From: Paenibacillus sp. J23TS9
GTDB taxonomy: Bacteria > Bacillota > Bacilli > Paenibacillales > Paenibacillaceae
Assembly: GCF_018403225.1 (NCBI RefSeq)
Contig: NZ_BOSG01000005.1
Location: 62,001 to 126,000, forward strand
Direction of reading: 5' to 3'
DNA: 64,000 nt
The notes under the pieces are model-generated. The model was not told the origin of the DNA and searched no databases. It was given only the letters and a program-made list of their open reading frames with translations. A program made the translations under genes and the position numbers. Below, one piece after another: positions 26,643-34,767 of this stretch; the stretch's first letter is position 1; each line of letters starts with the position of its first letter.

Positions 26643-28247
26643 ATGAAACGAACCGGATTTATTGTACTCATGGTCATGATGCTGATTTTATCCGCCTGCG
26701 GCGACAAGAAGGAAACGGCTGGTGGTGATGCGGGAAGCGACAAGGCTTCAAGCGGAGATGCTGGAAAAGATAAAGACAGCGGAAAAATGACTCTGAAATG
26801 GTTTATTGTCGCATCGGCTGACGCCCAGCTTCCAGCGAAAGATAAGGATTTTGTGAAGAAAGCCATTGATGAGAAGTTTAATGTGGATCTGACGGTCGAC
26901 TATATGCCGTTTGGCGCCGATTTCCAAAACAAGCTCAACTCGCTTATTTCCTCCGGCGATACACCGGATGTGTTTTACTCTGATGGCGTTTCTTCCAACC
27001 AGTACATCAAGGACGGGGTAGCGCGCGAAATTAAAGACCTGGTGACTCCACAAACGATGCCTAACTACTTCAAGTACTGGATGACTGAGAAAGACTTGAA
27101 TATGTACCAGGTGCAGGGTAAATTCGCCCGTGCTCCAATTCCATATGCCAAAGACATCTACCGTTCTTATTACATCCGCAAGGACTGGCTGGATAAGCTG
27201 GGCTTGAAGATGCCTACCAACTATGATGAAATGATCGCAGCCATGAAGGCTTTTACAGAGCAAGATCCGGACGGCAACGGTAAAAAGGATACCTATGGCT
27301 TCACCACGTATGGCGGCGGCACTAACATGTCGATGGATTTCCCTGAATTCGTGAAAAACGGGCTCATCGGCGACTTCATCGTAGAAGGCGACAAATTTAT
27401 CGATACACGTACCGATCCGCGCGTTGAGCAGGTATTGGATGACGTAAAAAAAGTAATGGCTATGGGTGTTGTCGATCCTGACTGGCTGCTCGCGAAAAAT
27501 GGACAGCAGCTTGAGAAAGCAGAGCAGGGTAAAGCAGGTATCATTCTCGGCATGGGCAAAAATCTGGCATTCGATAACAATCCGGAAGGTCTGCAGCTGA
27601 AAACGAAACAAATTACAGGTAATGACAAGGCGGATTGGCAGCCATTCCATCCGTTCGCGGAAACCGGAACCTGGATTGAGACTGTTCCAGGCAACCCGTT
27701 CCTGCTCAGCTCGCAATCTTCAGATGATAAGATCAAAAAATCCGTTGAGATCCTCGACTGGCTGGCTGGTGAAGAGGGCTACTTGCTGACGCACTACGGA
27801 CAGGACGGTACAGACTATACTCGTGATGGCAGCAAGATCAAAATCAATCAAGAGGCGTTCAAGAAGGATGTTACGGACAACGGCAACTTCCTGTCCGTAT
27901 ACCAGTGGTTTACGCCTGTTCCTGATCCGAAACCATTGGAACTGGAAATTGAAGATCCAAGCATCACCGACCGCGACAAGGAGATTGTCAAAACGATCGA
28001 AGGATACAAAATCGTTCCTTCTATCGGCACAAGCGTGGTCGTGAAGGAAGGCATGGACTTGGCGGCACTCCGCAAACGAATGAACGAATTGATGGTGTCT
28101 GTCCTGTTCGATGATAAGGACGCTTCCAAGTGGCCTGCACACCGCAAGGAGCTCATGACCAAGTATGGCGGTAACGAAATCTTTGCTTACTATGCAGAAC
28201 AAGTGTCCAATGCTTCCGGCAAAACCGTTACATTTACCGGAGAATAA
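26643..28247 (+). CDS. ABC transporter solute-binding lipoprotein (LipO/LplA-like)
   Basis: A 534-residue lipoprotein. The lipobox LSAC puts the lipid on Cys19, and a Gly/Asp/Lys-rich tether follows. The two-lobed binding fold begins near residue 50. GGGGAGGTAAATAA precedes the ATG. Its length and style match the large solute-binding proteins that work with LplB/YtcP permeases in Paenibacillus and Bacillus. The sugar ligand cannot be read from sequence. Confidence 0.92.
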   Translation: MKRTGFIVLMVMMLILSACGDKKETAGGDAGSDKASSGDAGKDKDSGKMTLKWFIVASADAQLPAKDKDFVKKAIDEKFNVDLTVDYMPFGADFQNKLNSLISSGDTPDVFYSDGVSSNQYIKDGVAREIKDLVTPQTMPNYFKYWMTEKDLNMYQVQGKFARAPIPYAKDIYRSYYIRKDWLDKLGLKMPTNYDEMIAAMKAFTEQDPDGNGKKDTYGFTTYGGGTNMSMDFPEFVKNGLIGDFIVEGDKFIDTRTDPRVEQVLDDVKKVMAMGVVDPDWLLAKNGQQLEKAEQGKAGIILGMGKNLAFDNNPEGLQLKTKQITGNDKADWQPFHPFAETGTWIETVPGNPFLLSSQSSDDKIKKSVEILDWLAGEEGYLLTHYGQDGTDYTRDGSKIKINQEAFKKDVTDNGNFLSVYQWFTPVPDPKPLELEIEDPSITDRDKEIVKTIEGYKIVPSIGTSVVVKEGMDLAALRKRMNELMVSVLFDDKDASKWPAHRKELMTKYGGNEIFAYYAEQVSNASGKTVTFTGE

Positions 28248-28297
28248 TCGATAGGATCTGGGGACAACACAGTTTAATTTATATAGAAAAAAGTGAA

Positions 28298-28336
28298 CAG
28301 ACGGGCCGGCTTATTATTTAAGTCCGGCCCCATCTG
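28298..28336 (+). other. Stem-loop after the binding-protein gene
   Basis: GGGCCGG (28303-28309) pairs with CCGGCCC (28324-28330), extended outward by CAGA and TCTG. It has no T-run, so it is probably an mRNA-stabilising or partial-attenuation hairpin typical after binding-protein genes. Confidence 0.55.
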
Positions 28337-28376
28337 TACTAAAAAGGCAATATAGGCTTCATAGGGAGGGACATTC

Positions 28377-30401
28377 ATGATGTACACCGTGCCAGACATA
28401 GAATCTTTGATGTTGATTCCAGCTGAGCAGCGGAAGCAGGGGGCTGCGGTATGGGTCGGAGGCTACTATAAAGAAGGAGATCCCGGAGCCAAAATGATGC
28501 GCTGGGATGGCCAAAGCACCGCCGCTGATAATGGCGGCACGGTGCATGCACCGGCAGATGGCGGAATAGGTCGCTGGATCATGGTACATAACGGCGTCGG
28601 TGATTACAGGTACTTCGGAATTTTTGATGCGGACCGCCCTGCGGATGAGGCATTGGAGGCTTGGATTGCAGATCCATCCGTGTATCGGGTTGAGGCGAGC
28701 TCGGATCTGAGGTTTAACAAGCGGCACCGATTACATCGGAGCCACATTGAGCTGGATTTTAACGGTTTTTCCGTCTACACCGACGGTATAGAAGAGGGAC
28801 CGCCGAATGATCCGTTTGCGGCTGTATTCCAGTTCCGCGGCAGGCCGTCAGGCGAGGAGCAGATTGTAATATTGACAGAGGACGCTGCGGAGATGTCCGA
28901 GGTTTACGAAGTTGAGGACTCTTCGGTCTTTGCCATCGGGGAGTGGTGGACGGCTCAGGTGAGCAAGGCTGAAGGCGGGGGCAGCACCGAGCGTGAGCTC
29001 GACAAGCTGATTAGGGTCACGGAAATCATGGACGCGAAGCATGTGCGTTTTAACTATAAAAACGGCTGGTTGATCCGGAAGGGGCGCAGCATCACTTATC
29101 GGAAGATAGCTCCTGTTGTGAGAGCCCATGTGAAGAACATGGTGTTCCACGGAGCGGGTGTGACCGACATGACCGGCTCGCATCCACTGGTATATGAATA
29201 TGCCGTGGAATGCAACGTTTCAGCAATTGAAGCATTCCGCACCTTTTGGCCGGTTATTATGCGCAGACATTGTACGCATTTTGTAACTGAAAGATGCCGA
29301 TTGACCAATCCGACCGAGGTGGTCATTGGCGGCACCGGCTATATGACGCAGCAAATTTATTGTCTCTATGGTCATGTCCGTGACTGCCATACCAGCAATG
29401 CCCGCCATTTGAATGACTTTACAGGTTCTGCGTATTGTCAGGTGGAGAACTGCCACGGTGACGGCGATGAGCACGGCACCTTCGTCACGCATGGTCAGTA
29501 CGATCATGACCTGGTTTTCACCGGAAATTCGGGCCTGCTGTCTTTTGGAAACAGTGGGCCGATCTGGGGAGAAAGCGCGAAACGGATCACGGTCAAAAAG
29601 CATGTTGGCAGCCGATTTATCTCTTTTCGTAAAGTAACCGACATCACGCTGGAGGATGTACATATCTTTGAACAGAAAGGCATTCCTGATTCCGGCTCAA
29701 TCTGGGTCAATACGGACGGCGTGCAGATGAAGAACTGTACAGCGGAAAACACGCTGGCATTCTTTCAGGCTGCGAGTCGTTCGGGTCGTCCCAATGTGGT
29801 GGAAAACTGTACATTCAAGCTGGTGAAGGGCCAAAGTCTGAACCGGGAGCCGGTGCTGCAGGATATTTTTTTCCACAACTGCGATTTTCATGGGCTGGAC
29901 GATCTCCGCTGGAGTGCGGCGGGGGGATTATACTTCCGTGACTGCCGTTTATACGGTGCACAGGATGCGGAGCCCATTCGAATGGAAGGCAGCGTGTTCA
30001 GCTTCCAGGGAGGAAGGATGGAAAACACCGGTATTTCGCTTTGCGGAGCTCTGAATCAGAGGGTCGAATTACGCTCCGGGGCACGTTTCAGGGGAACCAA
30101 CCGCGTAAAATGCTTTTTTACAACCGAAAAGGAAAGCGGCCATGTGGAATGGAGGCTGTCCGATATCGTCAGTCAGGCGGCGGATGCGGAGACCTCGCAC
30201 TTCAGGTTAACAACCGGTCATGGTGAGTACACGTCTAGCGGTTCTACCTTTGAAGGAGGATGCTTCATTGTGACGGAGGATTATTTCAGGGATGGATACA
30301 TGCTTCATCATGGCAATGTCGAGAGGGCGGTTAACCGCAGCGGTCTGCCGGCAGAGAACGATTCGGTGAAGCATCGGCTGGGCAATTTGTTTCTACGTTA
30401 G
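28377..30401 (+). CDS. Right-handed beta-helix protein with tailspike-like N terminus
   Basis: A 674-residue protein without signal peptide or membrane segment. The N-terminal part (about 20-75) carries VWVGGYYKEGDPGAKMMRWD, TAADNGGTV and GRWIM, the opening motif shared by phage tailspikes and pectate-lyase-3-type proteins. The rest (about 90-640) is rich in short beta-strand repeats (many N-C and V-E-N-C turns) typical of a parallel beta-helix. GGGAGGG precedes ATG 28377 (ATG 28380 is also possible). It lies in a sugar-importer operon, so it may act on an imported glycan inside the cell. A polysaccharide lyase or epimerase role is inference. Confidence 0.8.
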   Translation: MMYTVPDIESLMLIPAEQRKQGAAVWVGGYYKEGDPGAKMMRWDGQSTAADNGGTVHAPADGGIGRWIMVHNGVGDYRYFGIFDADRPADEALEAWIADPSVYRVEASSDLRFNKRHRLHRSHIELDFNGFSVYTDGIEEGPPNDPFAAVFQFRGRPSGEEQIVILTEDAAEMSEVYEVEDSSVFAIGEWWTAQVSKAEGGGSTERELDKLIRVTEIMDAKHVRFNYKNGWLIRKGRSITYRKIAPVVRAHVKNMVFHGAGVTDMTGSHPLVYEYAVECNVSAIEAFRTFWPVIMRRHCTHFVTERCRLTNPTEVVIGGTGYMTQQIYCLYGHVRDCHTSNARHLNDFTGSAYCQVENCHGDGDEHGTFVTHGQYDHDLVFTGNSGLLSFGNSGPIWGESAKRITVKKHVGSRFISFRKVTDITLEDVHIFEQKGIPDSGSIWVNTDGVQMKNCTAENTLAFFQAASRSGRPNVVENCTFKLVKGQSLNREPVLQDIFFHNCDFHGLDDLRWSAAGGLYFRDCRLYGAQDAEPIRMEGSVFSFQGGRMENTGISLCGALNQRVELRSGARFRGTNRVKCFFTTEKESGHVEWRLSDIVSQAADAETSHFRLTTGHGEYTSSGSTFEGGCFIVTEDYFRDGYMLHHGNVERAVNRSGLPAENDSVKHRLGNLFLR

Positions 30402-30413
30402 AAGGTGGTTGGC

Positions 30414-30554
30414 ATGATAAAAGCAGCAGTGTTCGGCTGCGGTGGTATGGGCGCGATCCATGCGGAGCGGTATGCATCCGGTACAGGGGAAAATTCATGT
30501 GATCTGCGGGAAGCCAATCGCACTTCTGTGTCAGAAGCTGAGGAGAATCTCTGA
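30414..30554 (+). pseudogene. Gfo/Idh/MocA-family oxidoreductase remnant
   Basis: A 46-codon frame begins MIKAAVFGCGGMGAIHAERY, the classic NAD-binding start of this family, 13 bases after the beta-helix stop and with GAAGGTGG as ribosome site. It then breaks off. In the +1 frame from about 30480 the text reads GKIHVICGKPIAL, which resembles the family motif GKHVxxEKPIAL that normally lies about 70 residues later; the first frame then resumes as SVSEAEENL. The gene has apparently lost its middle and most of its C-terminal part and carries a frameshift. Confidence 0.8.
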
Positions 30555-30664
30555 CGTGTACGGATAGCCATTGATATTTGATCTTTTTGGGAATGTCAGG
30601 GTGTAAGGATCTTTATAGGACAGGTTGTTCGAGATGAATCGATATCGAAGGATGGTGCTGAAGA

Positions 30665-31687
30665 ATGAAAATCAACTCTATCGAAGAATTGGAAACCAGG
30701 CTCGCTGAACCATCAGATGAGCTGCTGACCGACTTGGGTCAGGTGGACGGAGATATCATGCTGCTGGGTGTCGGCGGAAAAATGGGTCCGAGTATGGCCC
30801 GGTTGGCAATGAACGCTATCGCCAAAGCCGGTATTAACAAGAAGGTCATCGGAGTATCCCGCTTTTCCAGCGGCACACTGAAGCAGGAGCTGAAGGAGAT
30901 GGGGGTCGAGACAATCTCGGCCGATCTGCTGGATGATGAGCAGCTGCAGGCACTGCCTGATGTGAAAAACGTCATTTTTATGGCGGGCAATAAATTCGGT
31001 ACGACTGGCAACGAGCACTTCACCTGGGCGATGAATGCCTATTTGCCAGGCCGTGTAGCAGAGAAGTTCAGAAATTCCCGAATGGTTGTCTTTTCAACAG
31101 GTAATGTATACCCTCTTACTCCGGTAGGAGCAGGGGGAGCAACGGAAGAATTCACTCCAAATGCCAATGGAGAATACGGCCAGTCCTGTCTTGGGCGTGA
31201 GCGTGTGTTTGAGCACTTCTCACATAAATATCAGATCCCGATGTTTATTTACCGTCTAAACTATGCCATCGATCTCCGCTACGGTGTCCTCCTGGAGCTC
31301 GCCAAATCGGTCAAGGAAGGCAGACCGGTCGATATTTCCATGGGGCATGCCAATGTGATCTGGCAGGGGGACGCCAATGAAATTGCCCTTAGAGCTCTGC
31401 GTATCTGCAATTCGCCGGCAGTAACGATGAATGTCACCGGACCGGAGACGCTTTCGCTGCGCTGGGTTGCCGGGGAATTCGGCCGCAGATTAGGCGTTGA
31501 GCCAGTGCTCGTTGGCCAGGAGGCACCGACTGCGCTGCTAAGTAACGCATCCAAGGCGATGCAGACATTTGGGTATCCGAAGGTTTCGGTTTTACAAATG
31601 ATCGACTGGATATCGGATTGGGTACTCCAAGATGGAGCGACCTGGAATAAGCCGACACATTTTCAGGAACGGGAGGGGAAATATTGA
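30665..31687 (+). CDS. NAD-dependent epimerase/dehydratase-like protein with atypical active site
   Basis: A 340-residue extended-SDR-type protein. The Rossmann loop is GVGGKMG (35-41), and VVFSTGNVYP (141-150) gives the usual Ser/Thr region. The catalytic motif YxxxK reads YGQSC (171-175), so the lysine is replaced by cysteine. This points to altered chemistry or a non-redox role. AAGGATGG lies upstream of the ATG. Its stop overlaps the start of the next gene (TGATG), so both are translationally coupled. It probably processes the sugar imported by the operon. Confidence 0.85.
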   Translation: MKINSIEELETRLAEPSDELLTDLGQVDGDIMLLGVGGKMGPSMARLAMNAIAKAGINKKVIGVSRFSSGTLKQELKEMGVETISADLLDDEQLQALPDVKNVIFMAGNKFGTTGNEHFTWAMNAYLPGRVAEKFRNSRMVVFSTGNVYPLTPVGAGGATEEFTPNANGEYGQSCLGRERVFEHFSHKYQIPMFIYRLNYAIDLRYGVLLELAKSVKEGRPVDISMGHANVIWQGDANEIALRALRICNSPAVTMNVTGPETLSLRWVAGEFGRRLGVEPVLVGQEAPTALLSNASKAMQTFGYPKVSVLQMIDWISDWVLQDGATWNKPTHFQEREGKY

Positions 31688-32757
31688 TGGACAGCTCATA
31701 TAAGCTTATGACTCCTGAGCTCCAGAAAGCTCTGCATGACGGGCTGGCAATTCCTGCGCATCCGCTTGCGCTAAATGCGGACCGTCAGCTAGATGAACGC
31801 CGCCAGCGTGCGCTAACAAGGTATTATATTGCATCTGGAGCAGGCGGCATCGCTGTAGCTGTTCACTCGACACAGTTCGAAATCCGTGACAAGGGCATTG
31901 ATTTGCTGGAGCCGGTTTTGCGTATGGCGGCCGAAGAGGTGGACCGCGCTGATCTGAAACATCCTTTCATGAAGATCGCCGGAATTTGTGGACCGACTGA
32001 GCAGGCAGTTGCAGAAGCCAAGCTTGCCGCGGGGCTTGGTTACGATGCCGGACTCCTCAGAATGGGTGGGCTCGGCAGCTGGACAGAGGATCAGCTGCTG
32101 GAACGGGTCCGCCGTGTGGCTGGAATTATTCCGGTATTTGGTTTTTATTTGCAGCCTTCAGTCGGAGGAAGAACGCTCAGCTTTGAGTTCTGGCGTGCAT
32201 TTGCCGGAATCGAGGGTGTCATTGCCATCAAGATGGCCCCCTTTAACCGATACCAATCTTTGGATGTCATTCGGGCTGTTATGGAATCGGAACGCCGTGA
32301 TGAGATCGCCTTATATACGGGCAATGATGATAATATTGTGGTTGATTTGCTGACGAAGTTTCGTTTTAAAGTTGACGGTCAGACGCTAGAGAAGCGTATC
32401 GTGGGTGGGCTCCTGGGACACTGGGCAGTCTGGACTCATCAAGCTGTCGAGCTGCTGAATGAGATTAAGAAGGTGAGGGATGAGGAGCATATCCCCGCAG
32501 AGTGGTTGACATATGCGGCCGAGATTACGGACAGCAATGCTGCCTTTTTCGATCCTGCTCATCAGTTCCATGGCTGCATTCCAGGTATTCATGAAGTACT
32601 GCGGCGTCAAGGGCTGCTCGAAGGGCGCTGGTGCCTGAACCTGCAGGAGGAGCTGTCTCCGGGACAAATGGAAGAGATTGACCGTGTGTATGAGAGCTAT
32701 CCGCATCTGAATGATGATGACTTTGTAAAGACGAATATACACCATTGGCTCGGATAA
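31687..32757 (+). CDS. Dihydrodipicolinate synthase (DapA)-superfamily aldolase/lyase-like protein
   Basis: A 356-residue TIM-barrel-type protein, longer than DapA (about 290). A likely Schiff-base lysine is K182 in AIKMAPFNRY, and Tyr154 lies in FGFYLQPSVGGR, at the position of the DapA tyrosine. Relatives act as aldolases or lyases on 2-keto-3-deoxy sugar acids. ATG 31687 overlaps the stop of the previous gene; TTG 31684 is also possible. GGGAGGGG precedes it. It is the last gene of the block, consistent with a final carbon-carbon cleavage. The substrate is unknown. Confidence 0.85.
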   Translation: MDSSYKLMTPELQKALHDGLAIPAHPLALNADRQLDERRQRALTRYYIASGAGGIAVAVHSTQFEIRDKGIDLLEPVLRMAAEEVDRADLKHPFMKIAGICGPTEQAVAEAKLAAGLGYDAGLLRMGGLGSWTEDQLLERVRRVAGIIPVFGFYLQPSVGGRTLSFEFWRAFAGIEGVIAIKMAPFNRYQSLDVIRAVMESERRDEIALYTGNDDNIVVDLLTKFRFKVDGQTLEKRIVGGLLGHWAVWTHQAVELLNEIKKVRDEEHIPAEWLTYAAEITDSNAAFFDPAHQFHGCIPGIHEVLRRQGLLEGRWCLNLQEELSPGQMEEIDRVYESYPHLNDDDFVKTNIHHWLG

Positions 32758-32786
32758 TTTTAAAAAGTGGCATAACCCAATATTCC

Positions 32787-32824
32787 AAGAGGCTTTAGCA
32801 TAACCGCTGAAGCCTCCTTTTTTT
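32787..32824 (+). terminator. Terminator of the carbohydrate operon
   Basis: GAGGCTT (32789-32795) pairs with AAGCCTC (32810-32816), extended by TAGC/GCTG, followed by CTTTTTTT. Confidence 0.88.
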
Positions 32825-32953
32825 ATGCCTTGTTCTTCTTTTAAATAGACTCGAAAATAGTATTTTTCTAGGTACAGCAGCCTGGAGCGGCTAGTGACAT
32901 CCAGCGTTAAATAGAGATGATTGACAATAGTAGATTTTGATAGAAGCGTGTTG

Positions 32954-32983
32954 TTGACCCTGTCGAAGCTTGTTCACTATACG
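32954..32983 (+). promoter_or_regulatory. Probable promoter of the ArsB/SLC13-type gene
   Basis: TTGACC (32954-32959), an 18-base spacer and TATACG (32978-32983), within the 375-base gap before the permease. Apart from the leader ORF downstream, I see nothing else in the gap. Confidence 0.5.
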
Positions 32984-33030
32984 TATATATATAGTATTAC
33001 CAAAGCAATAGTTTCACTGGGAAAGGAGGA

Positions 33031-33051
33031 ATGTGGATGATTTTTTCATAG
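33031..33051 (+). CDS. Six-codon leader ORF (MWMIFS)
   Basis: A perfect AAAGGAGG (33022-33029) lies one base before an ATG, and four bases before a second ATG is less useful because of codon phase; the frame ATG-TGG-ATG-ATT-TTT-TCA-TAG encodes MWMIFS. It is 81 bases upstream of the permease start, in the expected leader. The close spacing is unusual, and initiation at the internal ATG (33037, seven bases after the site) is more plausible, giving MIFS. It may be a translation-attenuation leader or chance. Confidence 0.4.
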   Translation: MWMIFS

Positions 33052-33132
33052 AGCACGGAATTTCAGATCTTTGACGCAAAGGAGAGTTGTGCACAAAGAA
33101 TAAACTTTTAAGTTAAGAGATGAGGGTTTGAC

Positions 33133-34464
33133 ATGCATGATTTAATGGTGTTGATTACGGTTTGTTCCTTCCTGTTAACCATCGGCTTCATCTTCTGGCG
33201 TCCCCATGTAAATGAAGCAATTCCTGCAACCATCGGTGCACTCCTTGTACTGCTCAGCGGCAGCGTTTCAATGGCAGACTTGGGCGAAATCATGCAAACA
33301 ATCAGCGGTGCAGCGGTAACAATTATGGCCACCATTGTCATGGCAATTGTTCTGGAAAGCTTCGGCTTTTTTCACTGGGCAACCGAATTACTGACGGCGA
33401 AGGCCAGAGGTTCGGGAATTCGGCTATTTTGGTTAACGAATCTGTTCTGTTTCATGATGACGCTGTTTGTGAATAATGACGGCAGTATTCTGATTACAAC
33501 TCCAATTTTACTGATGATGCTGAAGAATATGGGTCTTAAAAACCATCAGAAAATTCCATACTTGATCTCCGGGGCGATTGTCGCCACAGCATCCAGTGCG
33601 CCGATCGGGGTAAGCAATATCGTTAATCTGATCGCGCTCAAAATCGTTCATATGGATCTCTATATGCATACGGCCATGATGTTTATCCCCGCTACGCTCG
33701 GACTTATCCTGCTGACTACCCTCTTGTTTCTGTTCTTTTACCGAACCCTTCCGAAGAAGCTTCCAACTCCAGCCCAATGGAATCTAAGACCAGGGCAGCA
33801 TCCCCTGCAGGATTCGCTGCAGCAGGACAACCCGGGCAAATTCATGAGAAATATTTTAATCTTTGTTCTGTGTGTCCGAATCAGTTTATTCGCAGCTTCC
33901 TTTATTCACTTTCCTGTATCTTTGATGGCTGTGATCGGATCAGTATTTTTGCTGGCCTGGCGTTGGTATCATCTCAAGATCCCTCCTACGGACATGCTGA
34001 AAAAAACACCTTGGTATATCCTTATTTTTGCTTTCAGCATGTATGTGATTATCTACGGCCTGAACAATATCGGTTTGACTGAATGGCTGATCCGGATGCT
34101 TCAGCCGATTGTGTCGGGTAGTTTATTGTACGCCAGCGTTCTGATGGGCGGATTGATCAGCATCTTGTCCAATATATTCAACAATCACCCGGCACTGATG
34201 GTCGGCACGATCACTCTGACCCATATGGGACTAGATCCTCTCACATTAAAAATCTCATATTTGGCCAGCGTTATTGGGAGTGATATCGGTTCACTGCTGC
34301 TGCCTATAGGCACACTCGCAACCTTAATGTGGCTGCATATTGTGCGAAAAGGCGGTGTCAAAATCAGCTGGGCCCAATACTTGAAAGTAACCATCGTTGT
34401 CATTCCCGTCACCGTGCTGTTTACGCTGATTCTTCTTTCGTACTGGGTATCTTGGATGTTTTAA
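33133..34464 (+). CDS. ArsB/SLC13-type (ion transporter superfamily) permease
   Basis: A 443-residue membrane protein with about 11 hydrophobic segments. Motifs include NNDGSILITTPILL (near 115) and a symmetric later region SNIFNNHPALMVG (near 340), both characteristic of the arsenite efflux/NhaD/SLC13 group. It resembles Bacillus ArsB/YwrK-type pumps. No arsR or arsC is nearby, so arsenite export is unproved; organic-anion transport is possible. ATG 33133 has only a weak ribosome site (GATGAGGG). Confidence 0.8.
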   Translation: MHDLMVLITVCSFLLTIGFIFWRPHVNEAIPATIGALLVLLSGSVSMADLGEIMQTISGAAVTIMATIVMAIVLESFGFFHWATELLTAKARGSGIRLFWLTNLFCFMMTLFVNNDGSILITTPILLMMLKNMGLKNHQKIPYLISGAIVATASSAPIGVSNIVNLIALKIVHMDLYMHTAMMFIPATLGLILLTTLLFLFFYRTLPKKLPTPAQWNLRPGQHPLQDSLQQDNPGKFMRNILIFVLCVRISLFAASFIHFPVSLMAVIGSVFLLAWRWYHLKIPPTDMLKKTPWYILIFAFSMYVIIYGLNNIGLTEWLIRMLQPIVSGSLLYASVLMGGLISILSNIFNNHPALMVGTITLTHMGLDPLTLKISYLASVIGSDIGSLLLPIGTLATLMWLHIVRKGGVKISWAQYLKVTIVVIPVTVLFTLILLSYWVSWMF

Positions 34465-34661
34465 GATCATAAGATTCTGGAGGCTGCCGATGAGCATAAT
34501 TTCGACGTCAAGACGACAAAAAAAGACCCCCGCTTGTTAAGAAGGTCCAAATTAAAGAGATAATATGCATTTTATAGATTATGATATTCGGCTGCAAAAT
34601 GAATGGATGATCGTCTACTGCCTTAATAAGGATAATATAATTCGCATATGTGAAATAATCT

Positions 34662-34694
34662 GAACTTCAGCAGGGGGATGCTGGAGTTCTTTTC
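34662..34694 (+). terminator. Terminator after the permease
   Basis: GAACTTCAGCA (34662-34672) pairs with TGCTGGAGTTC (34679-34689), with one G-U pair, followed by TTTTC. It lies in the 303-base gap before the CAP gene, in which no other element is clear. Confidence 0.8.
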
Positions 34695-34767
34695 GTAATC
34701 ATTAAGGAAAATGATGGAATTTGTCGAAAATAAATAATAAGACCATCTTTGAGAGGATGAAATTGAA

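Noticed and set aside
31684..31686. TTG as start of the DapA-like gene
   Set aside because: ATG 31687 next to it is a stronger start codon; the difference is one residue.
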